Below are positions 9,219-18,159 of a stretch of 64,000 bases of DNA, piece after piece. The notes under the pieces were generated by a model that saw only the letters and a program-made list of their open reading frames with translations, did no database searches and was not told where the DNA came from. The stretch lies in assembly GCA_025757685.1 (NCBI GenBank), contig CP107220.1:1385501-1449500 (forward strand), written 5' to 3'. Within the stretch, counting starts at the first letter, position 1, and each line of letters starts with the position of its first letter. The stretch is from Oscillospiraceae bacterium. GTDB lineage: Bacteria > Bacillota > Clostridia > Oscillospirales > Acutalibacteraceae. Made by a program: the position numbers and the translations under genes.

Positions 9219-10037
9219 TTAATCGGAAAGCACATACTGCTCAATGGCCTTGGCTACGCCGTCTGCGGTATTGGCCTCTGCCCGGTAGCGGGCGGTGGCT
9301 TTACATTCCGGCGCGCCGTTCTCCATGGCAAAGGAGTAGTGAGCAAAGGCGAGCATGGGACAGTCGTTGCCTGCGTCGCCAAAACTCATCACCTGCTCCG
9401 GCTCAATCTTCAGTTGCCGGGCAATACCCGCCAATGCCGCGCCCTTGTTGGCGCCGGGAGCGGTACACTCCAATTCATTAGGCAGAGAGGAAACCACCTC
9501 CAGCCCCTGGCCCTCCAGCACAGACCGCACCCAATCCGCTTGCTCCGGGTTCAGATCATAAACGGCAATACTCTCTGCGCCTTTGTCCGCTTTATCCAGC
9601 AGGTTCTCCTCCCGGTGCGCCTTGGCCATATACTGCTCCAAAACCGCATGGGGCAAACTATTACTGCTGTAATAAGGTAGACGGGCTTCTTCCAAATACA
9701 TACCGCCGTCCCAATACACATTATAATACAGCGGCTGTGGCGCCAAGGTTTGCAAAATGCGCTGCACTGCCTTTGGTGGGATCAGCTGCTGGCAAATATG
9801 GGCATCGTTCTTCCGGTCATACACCGCCGCGCCGTTGGAGTAGATCACATAGTCTACAAAAGGCACCTGCGCCGTTACATGGTCAATAAAATCCAAGGTG
9901 CGACCGGTGGCAATCGCCAAGCACACGCCCCGGTCGTGGGCCGCCTGCAACGCCGCCACCGTGCGGGGACTGACGGTCAGGTGGTCACCGGACATTAAGG
10001 TGCCGTCTAAATCTGTGGCAATCAATTTGATGGACAT
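9219..10037 (-). CDS. Cof-type HAD-IIB family sugar/nucleotide phosphatase
   Basis: HAD hydrolase of 272 aa in the Cof/YbiV group, which dephosphorylates small phosphorylated metabolites. Motif I DLDGTLMSGD (nucleophile Asp) lies near residue 9, motif II IATGRT near 42, and motif IV GDAGNDCPML near 215, with the type-IIB cap domain between II and III. The start is ATG at 10037, preceded by GGAGG at 7 nt; an upstream in-frame Met at 10058 lacks this and lies before the ribosome site. A TATAAT element sits just upstream. The substrate cannot be told from the sequence. Confidence 0.9.
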   Translation of the reverse strand: MSIKLIATDLDGTLMSGDHLTVSPRTVAALQAAHDRGVCLAIATGRTLDFIDHVTAQVPFVDYVIYSNGAAVYDRKNDAHICQQLIPPKAVQRILQTLAPQPLYYNVYWDGGMYLEEARLPYYSSNSLPHAVLEQYMAKAHREENLLDKADKGAESIAVYDLNPEQADWVRSVLEGQGLEVVSSLPNELECTAPGANKGAALAGIARQLKIEPEQVMSFGDAGNDCPMLAFAHYSFAMENGAPECKATARYRAEANTADGVAKAIEQYVLSD

Positions 10038-10069
10038 AAACACGCCTCCGTTCTTCAAATACCGGGCAT

Positions 10070-10098
10070 ATTATAGCAAATTCTTGCCCTATGCGCAA
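10070..10098 (-). promoter_or_regulatory. Probable promoter of the HAD phosphatase gene
   Basis: A perfect TATAAT -10 box on the minus strand at 10070-10075 with a weak TTGCGC -35 box 17 nt away, about 33 nt before the ATG. Confidence 0.55.
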
Positions 10099-10126
10099 CG
10101 CAAAGCCGGGAAATCCGCAATTTTAG

Positions 10127-10155
10127 TTGACGAAACAAAGAAATTGTGCTTTAAT
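10127..10155 (+). promoter_or_regulatory. Promoter of the lipoprotein gene
   Basis: TTGACG (10127-10132) and TTTAAT (10150-10155) with a 17-nt spacer, about 65 nt upstream of the lipoprotein ATG. Good sigma-A-type match. Confidence 0.65.
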
Positions 10156-10220
10156 TAGAGTTTGACAACCGCTGCAAACGCCACGCAGCACCTTTTTCCA
10201 ACAGATGGAGGGATTCGGTT

Positions 10221-11321
10221 ATGAAACGATGGGGCACCATACTCTGCCTTTGTTTGCTGCCCATACTGCTGTTCTCTGCCTGTGCAGAGGCCACGGCACA
10301 AGTTGATTTTGTTGCCAACAAAGATGTTAAAAAGATCTTTGACGATGTGCACACTGTAGGCTACATTTTGGACGATATTCGTAAGGTGGATTTCTACAAA
10401 GAAATGCAGCCCAACGACAGCTACACCAAAAAACAGGTGAAAAGCACGAAGCTGGACACCACCGTAACCAAATATTACAGAAACGAGGACCTGGTGTACG
10501 CCGCATACGAAAAAGGCGGCAAGCAGATGACCGAGTGCCACCTGCGCTCCACCCACTCCAACGACCTGACCGTCACCTATACGGACGCGGATGGCAAGCG
10601 CACCGGCGTGTCCATTCTCTGTGAGGACGATAAGGGCAGCTACCGTGTTACCTTTGACCAAGGGCTGAACACCCAATCTCCCTACGGTGCCGACCGCTTT
10701 ACCATTTGGATCTCGCCGGAGGCGGACAATGCCACCTTTAACAGCGAATGTACCTACGAGGCGGTCTACGCCGACGGCAAGCTCACCTGCACCCTGGTCA
10801 GCGCCAACTACTACGACAAAAAAGGCGGGTTCAAGCACTTTACCCACACCACGGACAAAAACGGCGTAACCCAGGAAAGCAGCCAGCCGATTTACAACAA
10901 ATCCGACGCGAACGAGGCTATGATCGGCGACAGCGTAGACATTCTGCGCCATGTGGAAAAATGGGACGGCGTAGAGGCTGCCCAGGTGCGTATGGGCACC
11001 CACGCCTTCAGCTACACAGAAAAAAAGGACACCACCTATTGGTACATTGACAGCCAAGTGCGCTTTCTCTTTAGAAATAAGGAAAAGGCCGCTGCTTTTA
11101 ACGCCCGCTACGGCGGCGATGGGGTTAAGACCTTAAAGCACACGGACGCCCCTTACGCGGTGAACTTCTCCCGGTGTAATTTACAGATCGCCTCCGACTG
11201 TACCTTCCCCGGCGACCAGAACCTGGGCGAATTTGCAGTGACGGACTTTAAGAACAATCCATACTACAATGTAACCTTTGACGCAGACGGCGTGCTCACC
11301 TCTTTTCAAAAAGTAAAATAA
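10221..11321 (+). CDS. Lipoprotein of unknown function
   Basis: A 366-aa protein with a bacterial lipoprotein signal: basic MKRW, a hydrophobic stretch, and lipobox LFSAC with the lipidated Cys at residue 21. It should be exported and anchored to the outer face of the membrane. The mature part is hydrophilic and rich in Lys, Asp, Thr and Tyr. It looks predominantly beta-structured, with recurring short segments such as VTYTDADGKRTGVSI and VTFDADGVLTSFQKVK. I recognise no family, catalytic motif or substrate-binding signature. It is monocistronic, with its own promoter and a hairpin after its stop. Confidence 0.8.
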   Translation: MKRWGTILCLCLLPILLFSACAEATAQVDFVANKDVKKIFDDVHTVGYILDDIRKVDFYKEMQPNDSYTKKQVKSTKLDTTVTKYYRNEDLVYAAYEKGGKQMTECHLRSTHSNDLTVTYTDADGKRTGVSILCEDDKGSYRVTFDQGLNTQSPYGADRFTIWISPEADNATFNSECTYEAVYADGKLTCTLVSANYYDKKGGFKHFTHTTDKNGVTQESSQPIYNKSDANEAMIGDSVDILRHVEKWDGVEAAQVRMGTHAFSYTEKKDTTYWYIDSQVRFLFRNKEKAAAFNARYGGDGVKTLKHTDAPYAVNFSRCNLQIASDCTFPGDQNLGEFAVTDFKNNPYYNVTFDADGVLTSFQKVK

Positions 11322-11330
11322 CCCAATCGA

Positions 11331-11364
11331 CTCCCCTTGTGTATGCAAGGGGAGTTATTGTATT
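11331..11364 (+). terminator. Terminator after the lipoprotein gene
   Basis: Stem CTCCCCTTG / CAAGGGGAG with a 6-nt loop (11331-11354), followed by TTATTGTATTA. It lies 10 nt after the lipoprotein stop. Its arms resemble those of the nearby intergenic repeat, so it may derive from that element. Confidence 0.7.
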
Positions 11365-11384
11365 AAAAGCGAGCGAATGATAGG

Positions 11385-11502
11385 CGCAATCCCACCGTTT
11401 CGCTTCGCTCAGCACCTCCCTTTACAAGGAAGGCAAATCAACACAACTTGGCTCCCCTTATTTTCTAAGGGGAGCTGGCGCGCTTGCGCGACTGAGGGGA
11501 TA
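11385..11502. repeat. Composite palindromic intergenic repeat
   Basis: About 118 nt built of nested inverted repeats: CACCTCCCTTT...AAGGAAGG, CTCCCCTTA...TAAGGGGAG, and the small palindrome GCGCGCTTGCGCG followed by ACTGAGGGGA. This matches the general plan of short non-coding repeats (CTCCC...GGGAG with an internal palindrome and CTGAGGG) that I know from gut Clostridia. No gene is supported in 11322-11745 apart from this repeat and the ymdB promoter. The tract after it (11510-11660) also includes GTAGGGTACGATGCC, possibly a remnant of another such element. Confidence 0.6.
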
Positions 11503-11668
11503 AAAGCATAAGTAAATCCATCCACTTTGCATACCCACGATGTAGGGTACGATGCCGCATCACCCCATAGACGGCCGCACAATTTGTCAAAAGAATATAC
11601 AACCGGTAAAACTCTGTATGCACCCGCGTATTCAAAAGTTGCGAAAGTATTAAATTTAAGCCCCATCC

Positions 11669-11697
11669 TTGTAATTACACCGGGGATATAGTATAAT
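11669..11697 (+). promoter_or_regulatory. Promoter of the ymdB-recG gene run
   Basis: TTGTAA (11669-11674), 17-nt spacer, perfect TATAAT (11692-11697), about 49 nt before the GTG start of ymdB. Confidence 0.7.
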
Positions 11698-11745
11698 ATT
11701 TCTGCTATAACACCTGACCCTGCGTCAGATAGAAACGGTGTACAA

Positions 11746-12519
11746 GTGAAGATTTTAACCATTGGCGATGTAGTCGCCCGGCAAGGCTGTGACTGCCTGC
11801 GCCATATACTGCCCGGCTTAAAGCGAGAGCTGGGTGCCAAATTAACCATTGTAAACGGTGAGAACTCCGCCGTCGGCAACGGCATACTGCCCGGCAGCGC
11901 CCAGTTTATTTTTGACAGCGGCGCCGATGTGATTACCCTGGGCAACCACGGCCTGCGCCGGCGGGAGATCTACCCGATGCTGGAAGAGAACGAGTTTTTG
12001 CTCCGTCCGGCCAACTACCACCCCTCGGCCCCCGGTCGGGGCAGCGTACTGCTGGATATGGGCGCCGTTCAAGTGGGGATCATCAGCCTGCTAGGTGCCG
12101 CCTTTATGGAGCCCATTGCCAACCCTTTTGACGCGGCGGACCGGGAGGTACACCGCCTGAAAGAAGCGGGAGCGCATATCATTCTCATTGACTTCCATGC
12201 CGAGGCCACCGCAGAAAAGCGAGCCCTTGGCTACTATTTAGACGGCCGTGTGTCTGCCCTTTTCGGCACCCACACCCATGTGCAGACGGCAGACGAACAG
12301 GTGCTGCCCGGCGGCACCGGCTACATTACGGACCTGGGCATGACCGGGCCCCAGCACAGTGTGCTGGGGGTCAGCCCCCAGGCAGCCATTGAAAAAATGC
12401 GCACCGGCCTGCCTGTGCGCTTTACCAACCCGGACGGACCTTGCGTGCTGGAAGGCTGCCTGTTTGATATTGACGAAAAAACCGGCAAGACCCGCAGCTG
12501 CACGCGCATTAGGAGGTAA
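11746..12519 (+). CDS. ymdB: YmdB-family metallophosphoesterase (2',3'-cAMP phosphodiesterase type)
   Basis: A 257-aa member of the YmdB family (TIGR00282), a di-metal phosphodiesterase acting on 2',3'-cyclic nucleotides and affecting the biofilm/motility choice in Bacillus. All metal ligands are in place: Asp8 (GDVV), Glu39-Asn40 (NGEN), Asn67-His68 (GNH), His151 (DFHAE), and His176 and His178 (GTHTH). The start is GTG with a weak ribosome site; no in-frame ATG lies nearby. In Bacillus ymdB sits just downstream of rny; here rny is 20 kb away and ymdB instead heads a run with a solute-binding protein, asp23, fakA and recG. Two nt separate it from the next gene. Confidence 0.9.
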   Translation: MKILTIGDVVARQGCDCLRHILPGLKRELGAKLTIVNGENSAVGNGILPGSAQFIFDSGADVITLGNHGLRRREIYPMLEENEFLLRPANYHPSAPGRGSVLLDMGAVQVGIISLLGAAFMEPIANPFDAADREVHRLKEAGAHIILIDFHAEATAEKRALGYYLDGRVSALFGTHTHVQTADEQVLPGGTGYITDLGMTGPQHSVLGVSPQAAIEKMRTGLPVRFTNPDGPCVLEGCLFDIDEKTGKTRSCTRIRR

Positions 12520-12521
12520 CC

Positions 12522-14006
12522 ATGGGCAAGAGGAGTTTTGCTCTTTTGCTGGCGCTGGTGCTGACCGCCACCCTCTTCTCGGCGTGCACCAAAGGCACCA
12601 CCGGCCAAACAGAGACCACCGCAAAGGCACAAACCACCTTTGCTACGGACAATGACAATTTCAAATTAAGCTACACCCAATCGGACAGCCTGGATCCTTT
12701 TGCCGCCAAGACCCAAAACAATCAGGTGCTGGCGGACCTGGTGTTTGAGAGTCTGTTTGACCTGGACGGCAACTATACCGCCCAGCCCAACCTGGCCACC
12801 GGCTATGAATTTACAAACAGCACCACCCTCAAGGTGATCGTGCCCAGCGGTCTGACTTTCTCGGACAAGTCGGCGCTCACCGTCGCAGACGTGGTGTACA
12901 GCTTTGAGCAGGCCAAGAACTCCCCCGCCTACGGCAGCGCTCTGCAAGGGATTCGCTCCGCCACGGCAGAGGACAACAACACCGTGGTGTTTACCCTGCG
13001 CCACCCCTCCCCTTACGGGCAAAATCTGCTGACCTTCCCCATCGCCAAGGCAAATACCAAAGGCAAGTATCCCATCGGCAGCGGGCGCTACCGCTACAAA
13101 TCCACCCAGAACGGTCCGGTGCTGGCGGCCAACGTGACCGCCGACTTTAACCCCCACATCACCACCATTCACCTGGTGAACATTGCGGCGGCGGACTCCA
13201 TTGACAATGCTGTGAATATCGGCAACATCACCTATGCCTATCGGGATCTGTCCGAGAACAGCGCGAAGCGCATGACCGCCACCAAAAAGCAGATTAGCCA
13301 AAACAACTTGGTGTATATCGGCTTTAACAACCGATCCGGTGCCTTTGCAAACGCTCATTTGCGCAAGGCCGTGAGCCTGGCGGTGGACCGCAACGCGCTG
13401 GCTAAGAGCGCCTATGCCGGCTACGCCACCGCTGCCCGCAGCGTATATAACCCCGCCTTCGGATTGGCAGCCAGCACCCGCCTGTTTGCAGAAGCAGCAG
13501 ACGCGGCAGCCGCCAAGCAGCAGATCGCCCTGTCCAAAGTCAGCGACAGTGCCTTAAAGATCACGCTGCTGGTCAATCAGAACGACAACCGGCTGGCCGC
13601 CGCCAATCAGATCAAAACGGCGTTGGAAGCGGCAGGCTTTACCGTACAACTGCAAGTGAGCAAATTCAGCGACTATAAGGCGCGGATTAAAAATTTAAAC
13701 TATGACCTCTATATCGGCGAGGTCAAGCTGCAAAACGATATGTGCCTTTACCCCTTCTTCAGTACCGACGGGGCCGCCCGCTACGGCATCAGCCAAGACA
13801 AGGGCAGTACGGCCGCCCTGTACCGGGACTACACCGCCGGCAAAACGGAGCTGGGCAAATTTATGCTCTCGTTTAGCGAGGAAATGCCATTTGCCCCCCT
13901 ATTGTACCGCAAGGGGATGATCTGCTATTCCAAGTCCCTGAGAGGCGATATTCAGGGGCAGTACGGCAACTTCTTTGCCAATATAGAAGACTGGTATTTT
14001 GGATAA
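12522..14006 (+). CDS. Solute-binding lipoprotein, oligopeptide family (SBP_bac_5)
   Basis: A 494-aa extracytoplasmic binding protein of the OppA/DppA type. The lipoprotein signal has lipobox LFSAC with Cys22. The mature part has the family plan: PNLATGYEF, KVIVPSGLTFSDKSALTVADVVYSF, VNIGNITYAYRDL, IGFNNRSGAFANAHLRKAVSLAVDR and a C-terminal PFAPLLYRKGMI. The strong ribosome site AGGAGGT lies inside the ymdB end, so the two are coupled. No permease or ATPase genes are nearby, so this is an orphan binding protein that may feed a transporter elsewhere or act as a sensor. The ligand (peptide, or nickel/haem as in some relatives) is unknown. Confidence 0.88.
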   Translation: MGKRSFALLLALVLTATLFSACTKGTTGQTETTAKAQTTFATDNDNFKLSYTQSDSLDPFAAKTQNNQVLADLVFESLFDLDGNYTAQPNLATGYEFTNSTTLKVIVPSGLTFSDKSALTVADVVYSFEQAKNSPAYGSALQGIRSATAEDNNTVVFTLRHPSPYGQNLLTFPIAKANTKGKYPIGSGRYRYKSTQNGPVLAANVTADFNPHITTIHLVNIAAADSIDNAVNIGNITYAYRDLSENSAKRMTATKKQISQNNLVYIGFNNRSGAFANAHLRKAVSLAVDRNALAKSAYAGYATAARSVYNPAFGLAASTRLFAEAADAAAAKQQIALSKVSDSALKITLLVNQNDNRLAAANQIKTALEAAGFTVQLQVSKFSDYKARIKNLNYDLYIGEVKLQNDMCLYPFFSTDGAARYGISQDKGSTAALYRDYTAGKTELGKFMLSFSEEMPFAPLLYRKGMICYSKSLRGDIQGQYGNFFANIEDWYFG

Positions 14007-14047
14007 AAACGCCCCGGCGTTTGCAATAAATCACGGAGGATATATTG

Positions 14048-14404
14048 ATGATTAAATTTGAAAATCCCAACGGATACATTGAGATCACCAACGCCTATTT
14101 CGCCACCCTTGTAGGGCGTGCCGCCCAGTCCTGCTTTGGCGTGACCGGTATGGTTAACGGCAGTGCTTACGAGTCCATCGTCAGCGCCATTAAGAGCAAG
14201 GCCACCGGCGAAAAATTCAACCAAGGCGTGTCCGTCAAGAGCGTGGACGGTCAGTTGCAGATTGAGCTGCACATCTCCGTCTCTTACGGTGTCAACATCA
14301 CTGCCATTGTGGACAGCATCATCAACAAGGTGCGCTACACGGTGGAGGAAGCCACAGACCTGAAGGTCAACACCGTCAATGTGTATGTGGATGCACTGAA
14401 CTAA
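14048..14404 (+). CDS. Asp23/Gls24 family envelope stress protein
   Basis: A 118-aa protein of the Asp23/Gls24 (YloU) family: GYIEITNAYFATLVGRAAQSCFG at the N-terminus and ELHISVSYGVNITAIVDSIIN in the second half, the conserved core. The ATG at 14048 is chosen because GGAGGA lies 7 nt upstream; a TTG directly before it is unlikely. It precedes a fakA-like gene, the same order as yloU-yloV in Bacillus. Asp23-type proteins are linked to cell-envelope stress and lipid homeostasis; the exact role is not known from sequence. Confidence 0.9.
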   Translation: MIKFENPNGYIEITNAYFATLVGRAAQSCFGVTGMVNGSAYESIVSAIKSKATGEKFNQGVSVKSVDGQLQIELHISVSYGVNITAIVDSIINKVRYTVEEATDLKVNTVNVYVDALN

Positions 14405-14426
14405 CCTTAGAATGGGAGAACATCAC

Positions 14427-16091
14427 ATGATGATAACAGGACTTATGTTCCGGGACGGGGTCATCTCCGGCTCAAACAACATTGCCAACAACCGCCAGGC
14501 CGTAGACGCACTAAACATTTTTCCCGTGCCGGACGGCGACACCGGCACCAATATGAGTATGACGATCGGCGCTGCCGCCAAGGAAATGGCAGTGCTGCCG
14601 GAAAACTGCACGGTGGAGGAAGCCTCCTCCCGCTGCGCCTCTGCCCTGCTGCGGGGCGCTCGAGGCAACTCCGGCGTCATTCTTTCGCTGATCTTTCGCG
14701 GATTTTCCAAGGCGCTGCGCGGCATGGAAGAAGCGGACGGCGCTGCCGTGGCCGCTGCCTTTCGCAAGGGCGTAGACGCAGCCTATAAAGCGGTTATGAA
14801 GCCTACGGAGGGCACCATTCTGACCGTGATCCGCAAGGCGGCGGAAGCGGCGGAGCAAATCGCCGCCTCCAATAACGACGCCTGGGCCGTGTGCTGCGCA
14901 GCCATGGCTGCCGCAGAGGAAGCCCTGGCAAAAACGCCGGAACAGCTGCCGGTGCTGAAAAAGGCCGGCGTGGTAGATGCCGGTGGGCAGGGCCTGGTTC
15001 TGATTTTCCAGGGTATGGGTGCCGTGCTTGAAAAAGGTACCGTGGTGCAGCCCATTGCCGGCAGCGCCGTCACGCCGGTACAAACCCCGGACAAAAGCAC
15101 CGTGGCCGCCGCCTCCGGTGAGATTGAATTCGGCTACTGCTCGGAATTTTTGATTGAAAAAGATCGCCACGCCCCTCAGCAGGATCCGCTGCGGCTGCGG
15201 GCGTACCTGGAGTCCATCGGCGACTGCGTCGTGGTGGTGGACGACAGCGATATTATCAAGGTACATGTGCATTCCAACTGCCCCGGCGATGTGATCCAGG
15301 CTGCGCTGAAATACGGCCAGCTGATCAATATTAAGATCGACAACATGCGCTACCAGCACCGCAATGCGGAGGAGGGCGTGAAACAGAACGACACACCGCC
15401 CCAACCCACCGTAGTGCAGCCGGAGAATGACTACGGCTTTGTGGCCGTATGCGCCGGTGATGGACTAAAGGAACTGTTTACCGACATTGGCGCCGACACA
15501 GTTGTCAGCGGCGGGCAAACCATGAACCCATCCACCGACGATATTTTGAACGCCATTATGGCCACCCCCGCCAAGACGGTGTTTGTGCTGCCCAACAATA
15601 AAAACATCATTATGGCTGCCGAGCAGGCCATTCCCCTGGCCAAGGACCGCCAGGTGCGGGTGCTGCAAACCAAAACCATTCCCCAGGGGATCAGCGCCAT
15701 GCTGGTGTTTGACGAAACCCAGTCTGCCGACGACAATCAGATGGCCATGATGGACGCCGCCGCCCATGTGGAGACCGGTTCTGTCACCTTTGCCGCCAGA
15801 GACAGCGAGCTGGACGGCCGCCCCATTAAACAGGGCGAAATTATGGGTATGTGTGGCAGCAAGATCAAATTCCTGGGCGATGACATTGTGGACATTGCCT
15901 TTAAGACCGTTGACAAGCTGTTTAAGCGGGGCGAGCATGCCCTGGTGACCCTGATCTACGGTGCAGATGCCACCGAGGAACAGGCCCAGGAACTGGAAAA
16001 CCGCCTAAGCGAGAAATACGGCAGCGATATGGAAATCAGCATTGTAGACGGCGGACAGCCCATCTACTACTTCCTGCTTTCTGTTGAGTGA
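14427..16091 (+). CDS. fakA: DAK2-domain fatty acid kinase FakA-like protein (YloV)
   Basis: A 554-aa protein with an N-terminal DhaL/DAK2 kinase domain. The Mg-ATP signature NIFPVPDGDTGTNMSMT has its Asp residues near 36 and 38, and GARGNSGVILS follows. A middle domain and a C-terminal FakB-binding region (VFVLPNNKNIIMAAEQA and the final SIVDGGQPIYYFL) complete the YloV/FakA plan. FakA phosphorylates FakB-bound fatty acids for phospholipid synthesis. ATG 14427 is favoured because GGGAG lies 8 nt upstream; the earlier ATG at 14412 falls within that site. No fakB gene is seen in the window. recG follows almost immediately. Confidence 0.9.
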   Translation: MMITGLMFRDGVISGSNNIANNRQAVDALNIFPVPDGDTGTNMSMTIGAAAKEMAVLPENCTVEEASSRCASALLRGARGNSGVILSLIFRGFSKALRGMEEADGAAVAAAFRKGVDAAYKAVMKPTEGTILTVIRKAAEAAEQIAASNNDAWAVCCAAMAAAEEALAKTPEQLPVLKKAGVVDAGGQGLVLIFQGMGAVLEKGTVVQPIAGSAVTPVQTPDKSTVAAASGEIEFGYCSEFLIEKDRHAPQQDPLRLRAYLESIGDCVVVVDDSDIIKVHVHSNCPGDVIQAALKYGQLINIKIDNMRYQHRNAEEGVKQNDTPPQPTVVQPENDYGFVAVCAGDGLKELFTDIGADTVVSGGQTMNPSTDDILNAIMATPAKTVFVLPNNKNIIMAAEQAIPLAKDRQVRVLQTKTIPQGISAMLVFDETQSADDNQMAMMDAAAHVETGSVTFAARDSELDGRPIKQGEIMGMCGSKIKFLGDDIVDIAFKTVDKLFKRGEHALVTLIYGADATEEQAQELENRLSEKYGSDMEISIVDGGQPIYYFLLSVE

Positions 16092-16092
16092 T

Positions 16093-18117
16093 ATGGACCA
16101 GTTTTTAGAACGCGATATTCAATACCTGAAAGGTGTTGGCGACAAAAGAGCCCGGCTTTTTCATAAGCTGGGCATATTTGTCGTGGGGGACCTGGTGCGC
16201 TATTATCCTCGCACCTATGAGGACTGGAGCGTGACCACCCCTGCCGCCCAGGCGCCGGAGGGCACAACTGTGTGCGTGCAGGCCACCATGGTGACCCCCA
16301 TGCGCACCCACCTGATCCGCAAGGGCATGACCCTCTACAAAGCGGATTTTACCGATGGGGAGACGCTGATCCATGTCACCCTGTTCAACACCAAATTCCT
16401 GGCAGAGAAGTTGCGTATGTACCAGGACTACCTGCTGCTGGGCAAGGTAGAGCGCAACTTCACCACCGTGCAGATGAACGCACCCAAGATTGAACCGCTC
16501 ACCGCTGGGCGGATCCACCCCATTTACACCCAAACCGGCAGCCTAAATGCAAACCTGATCGCCAAGGCGGTAGACTACGCCTTGGCACACATGGCGCCGC
16601 TGCCGGACACCCTGTCCCCCGCCCTACGGGAAAAATACGGTCTGGAAGACCTGGACACGGCCGTGCGCAACATTCACTTTCCGTCCAATGCAAAAGCGCT
16701 GGAAGCGGCCCGGCGCCGGCTAATCTTTGAAGAACTGCTGACCCTGACTGTCGGATTGAAAAAACTTAAGGGGCGCAAGCGCACCCCCACCACCCGGGTC
16801 ATTGAAAAAGACTGCACCGCAGCCTTTGCGGCCCGTCTGCCCTTTACCCTGACCGGCGCCCAGAGCCGGGCAGTGGCCCAGTGCATTGCCGACCTGCAAA
16901 GCGGCTATCCCATGAACCGACTGCTACAAGGGGATGTGGGCAGCGGCAAAACCGCCGTGGCTGCCGCTCTGCTGGACACGATGGTGCAAAACGGCTACCA
17001 GTGCGCCCTGATGGCACCCACGGAGATTTTAGCCACCCAGCACTATGCCACACTGCAAAAATTCTTTGCAGGCACAAACACCCGCCTATGCCTGCTCACC
17101 GGTGCCTGCACCGCCAAGGAGAAGCGACAAATGAAGGCAGATCTGCTGGAGGGCAATATACACATTGCGGTAGGCACCCACGCGCTGATTCAAAATGATG
17201 TGGAATTCGCCAACCTGGGGCTGGTCATCACCGATGAGCAGCACCGCTTTGGGGTGCAGCAGCGAGCGGATTTGGCCATGAAAGGTGAAGAAGTGCACAC
17301 CTTGGTAATGAGTGCCACGCCCATTCCCCGTACCCTGGCCATGATGATCTACGGCGATCTGGACATATCCGTACTGGACGAGCTGCCCCCCGGGCGGCAG
17401 GAGATCCGCACCGATGTGGTCACCTCCGCCTACCACGCACGGATCTTTCGCTTTCTGCGTGCGGCGCTGGATCGGGGCGAGCAGGGCTATATCGTCTGCC
17501 CGTTAGTAGACGAGGGCGAAAGCGAGATGAAAGCCGCCACCGCCTACGCCGCCCAACTCAGCGAAACGGAGCTGTTTGGCTACAACTTAGGGCTACTCCA
17601 CGGCAAAATGACCCCCAAGCAAAAGGACGCCATCATGCAGGCCTTTGCCCGGGGCGATGTGCAGGTACTGGTAACCACCACAGTGGTGGAAGTGGGCGTA
17701 GATGTACCCAACGCCACGGTGATGATCGTGGAGAACGCCGAGCGGTTCGGCCTGTCCCAGCTGCACCAGCTGCGCGGGCGCATTGGCCGCGGCAGCGCCA
17801 AAAGCTACTGCATACTGGTCAGCGACGCCAAGGGTGATACGGCCCGCCAGCGGCTGCTGACCATGAAAAAATACAGTGACGGCTTCCAGATTGCCGACGA
17901 GGACCTGCGGCTGCGCGGCCCCGGCGACTTCTTTGGCAAGCGGCAGCACGGTCTGCCGGAGCTGCGACTGGCAGATATGGTGGAGGATATGGACACCCTG
18001 CGCCTGTGCCGGGACTGTGCAGACACCATTTTGGCCGACGACCCCAATCTGGACAAACCGGAAAATCAGCCGCTGCTGACGGAAACGCAGGATCTGTTCC
18101 GCCGTAGCACCACATAA
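16093..18117 (+). CDS. recG: ATP-dependent DNA helicase RecG
   Basis: Branch-migrating helicase acting on stalled forks and Holliday junctions, about 674 aa, the usual length. The N-terminal wedge (OB-fold) domain contains the LKGVGDKRARLFHKLGI start. Helicase motifs follow: Walker A GDVGSGKTAVA near 280, DEQH (motif II) at 381-384, SATPIPRTLAM (III), TTTVVEVGVDVPNA (V) and QLRGRIGRG (VI), then the RecG C-terminal FFGKRQHGLPELRLADM. The ATG at 16093 begins 1 nt after the fakA stop; an in-frame TTG at 16084 would overlap fakA. It closes the ymdB-SBP-asp23-fakA-recG run and is followed by a strong terminator. Confidence 0.96.
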   Translation: MDQFLERDIQYLKGVGDKRARLFHKLGIFVVGDLVRYYPRTYEDWSVTTPAAQAPEGTTVCVQATMVTPMRTHLIRKGMTLYKADFTDGETLIHVTLFNTKFLAEKLRMYQDYLLLGKVERNFTTVQMNAPKIEPLTAGRIHPIYTQTGSLNANLIAKAVDYALAHMAPLPDTLSPALREKYGLEDLDTAVRNIHFPSNAKALEAARRRLIFEELLTLTVGLKKLKGRKRTPTTRVIEKDCTAAFAARLPFTLTGAQSRAVAQCIADLQSGYPMNRLLQGDVGSGKTAVAAALLDTMVQNGYQCALMAPTEILATQHYATLQKFFAGTNTRLCLLTGACTAKEKRQMKADLLEGNIHIAVGTHALIQNDVEFANLGLVITDEQHRFGVQQRADLAMKGEEVHTLVMSATPIPRTLAMMIYGDLDISVLDELPPGRQEIRTDVVTSAYHARIFRFLRAALDRGEQGYIVCPLVDEGESEMKAATAYAAQLSETELFGYNLGLLHGKMTPKQKDAIMQAFARGDVQVLVTTTVVEVGVDVPNATVMIVENAERFGLSQLHQLRGRIGRGSAKSYCILVSDAKGDTARQRLLTMKKYSDGFQIADEDLRLRGPGDFFGKRQHGLPELRLADMVEDMDTLRLCRDCADTILADDPNLDKPENQPLLTETQDLFRRSTT

Positions 18118-18122
18118 GAAAC

Positions 18123-18159
18123 AAAGCAGACAGTGATTGCGATCACTGCCTGCTTTTTT
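18123..18159. terminator. Intrinsic terminator between recG and pdaA
   Basis: GCAGACAGTGAT / ATCACTGCCTGC stem with TGCG loop, then six Ts on the plus strand and an A-rich left flank giving U-rich RNA on the minus strand. It serves the convergent recG and pdaA genes. Confidence 0.88.

Noticed and set aside
11409..11945. Minus-strand frame of 178 codons covering the repeat and the start of ymdB
   Set aside because: Runs antisense through ymdB and its promoter, and its other part translates the palindromic repeat.
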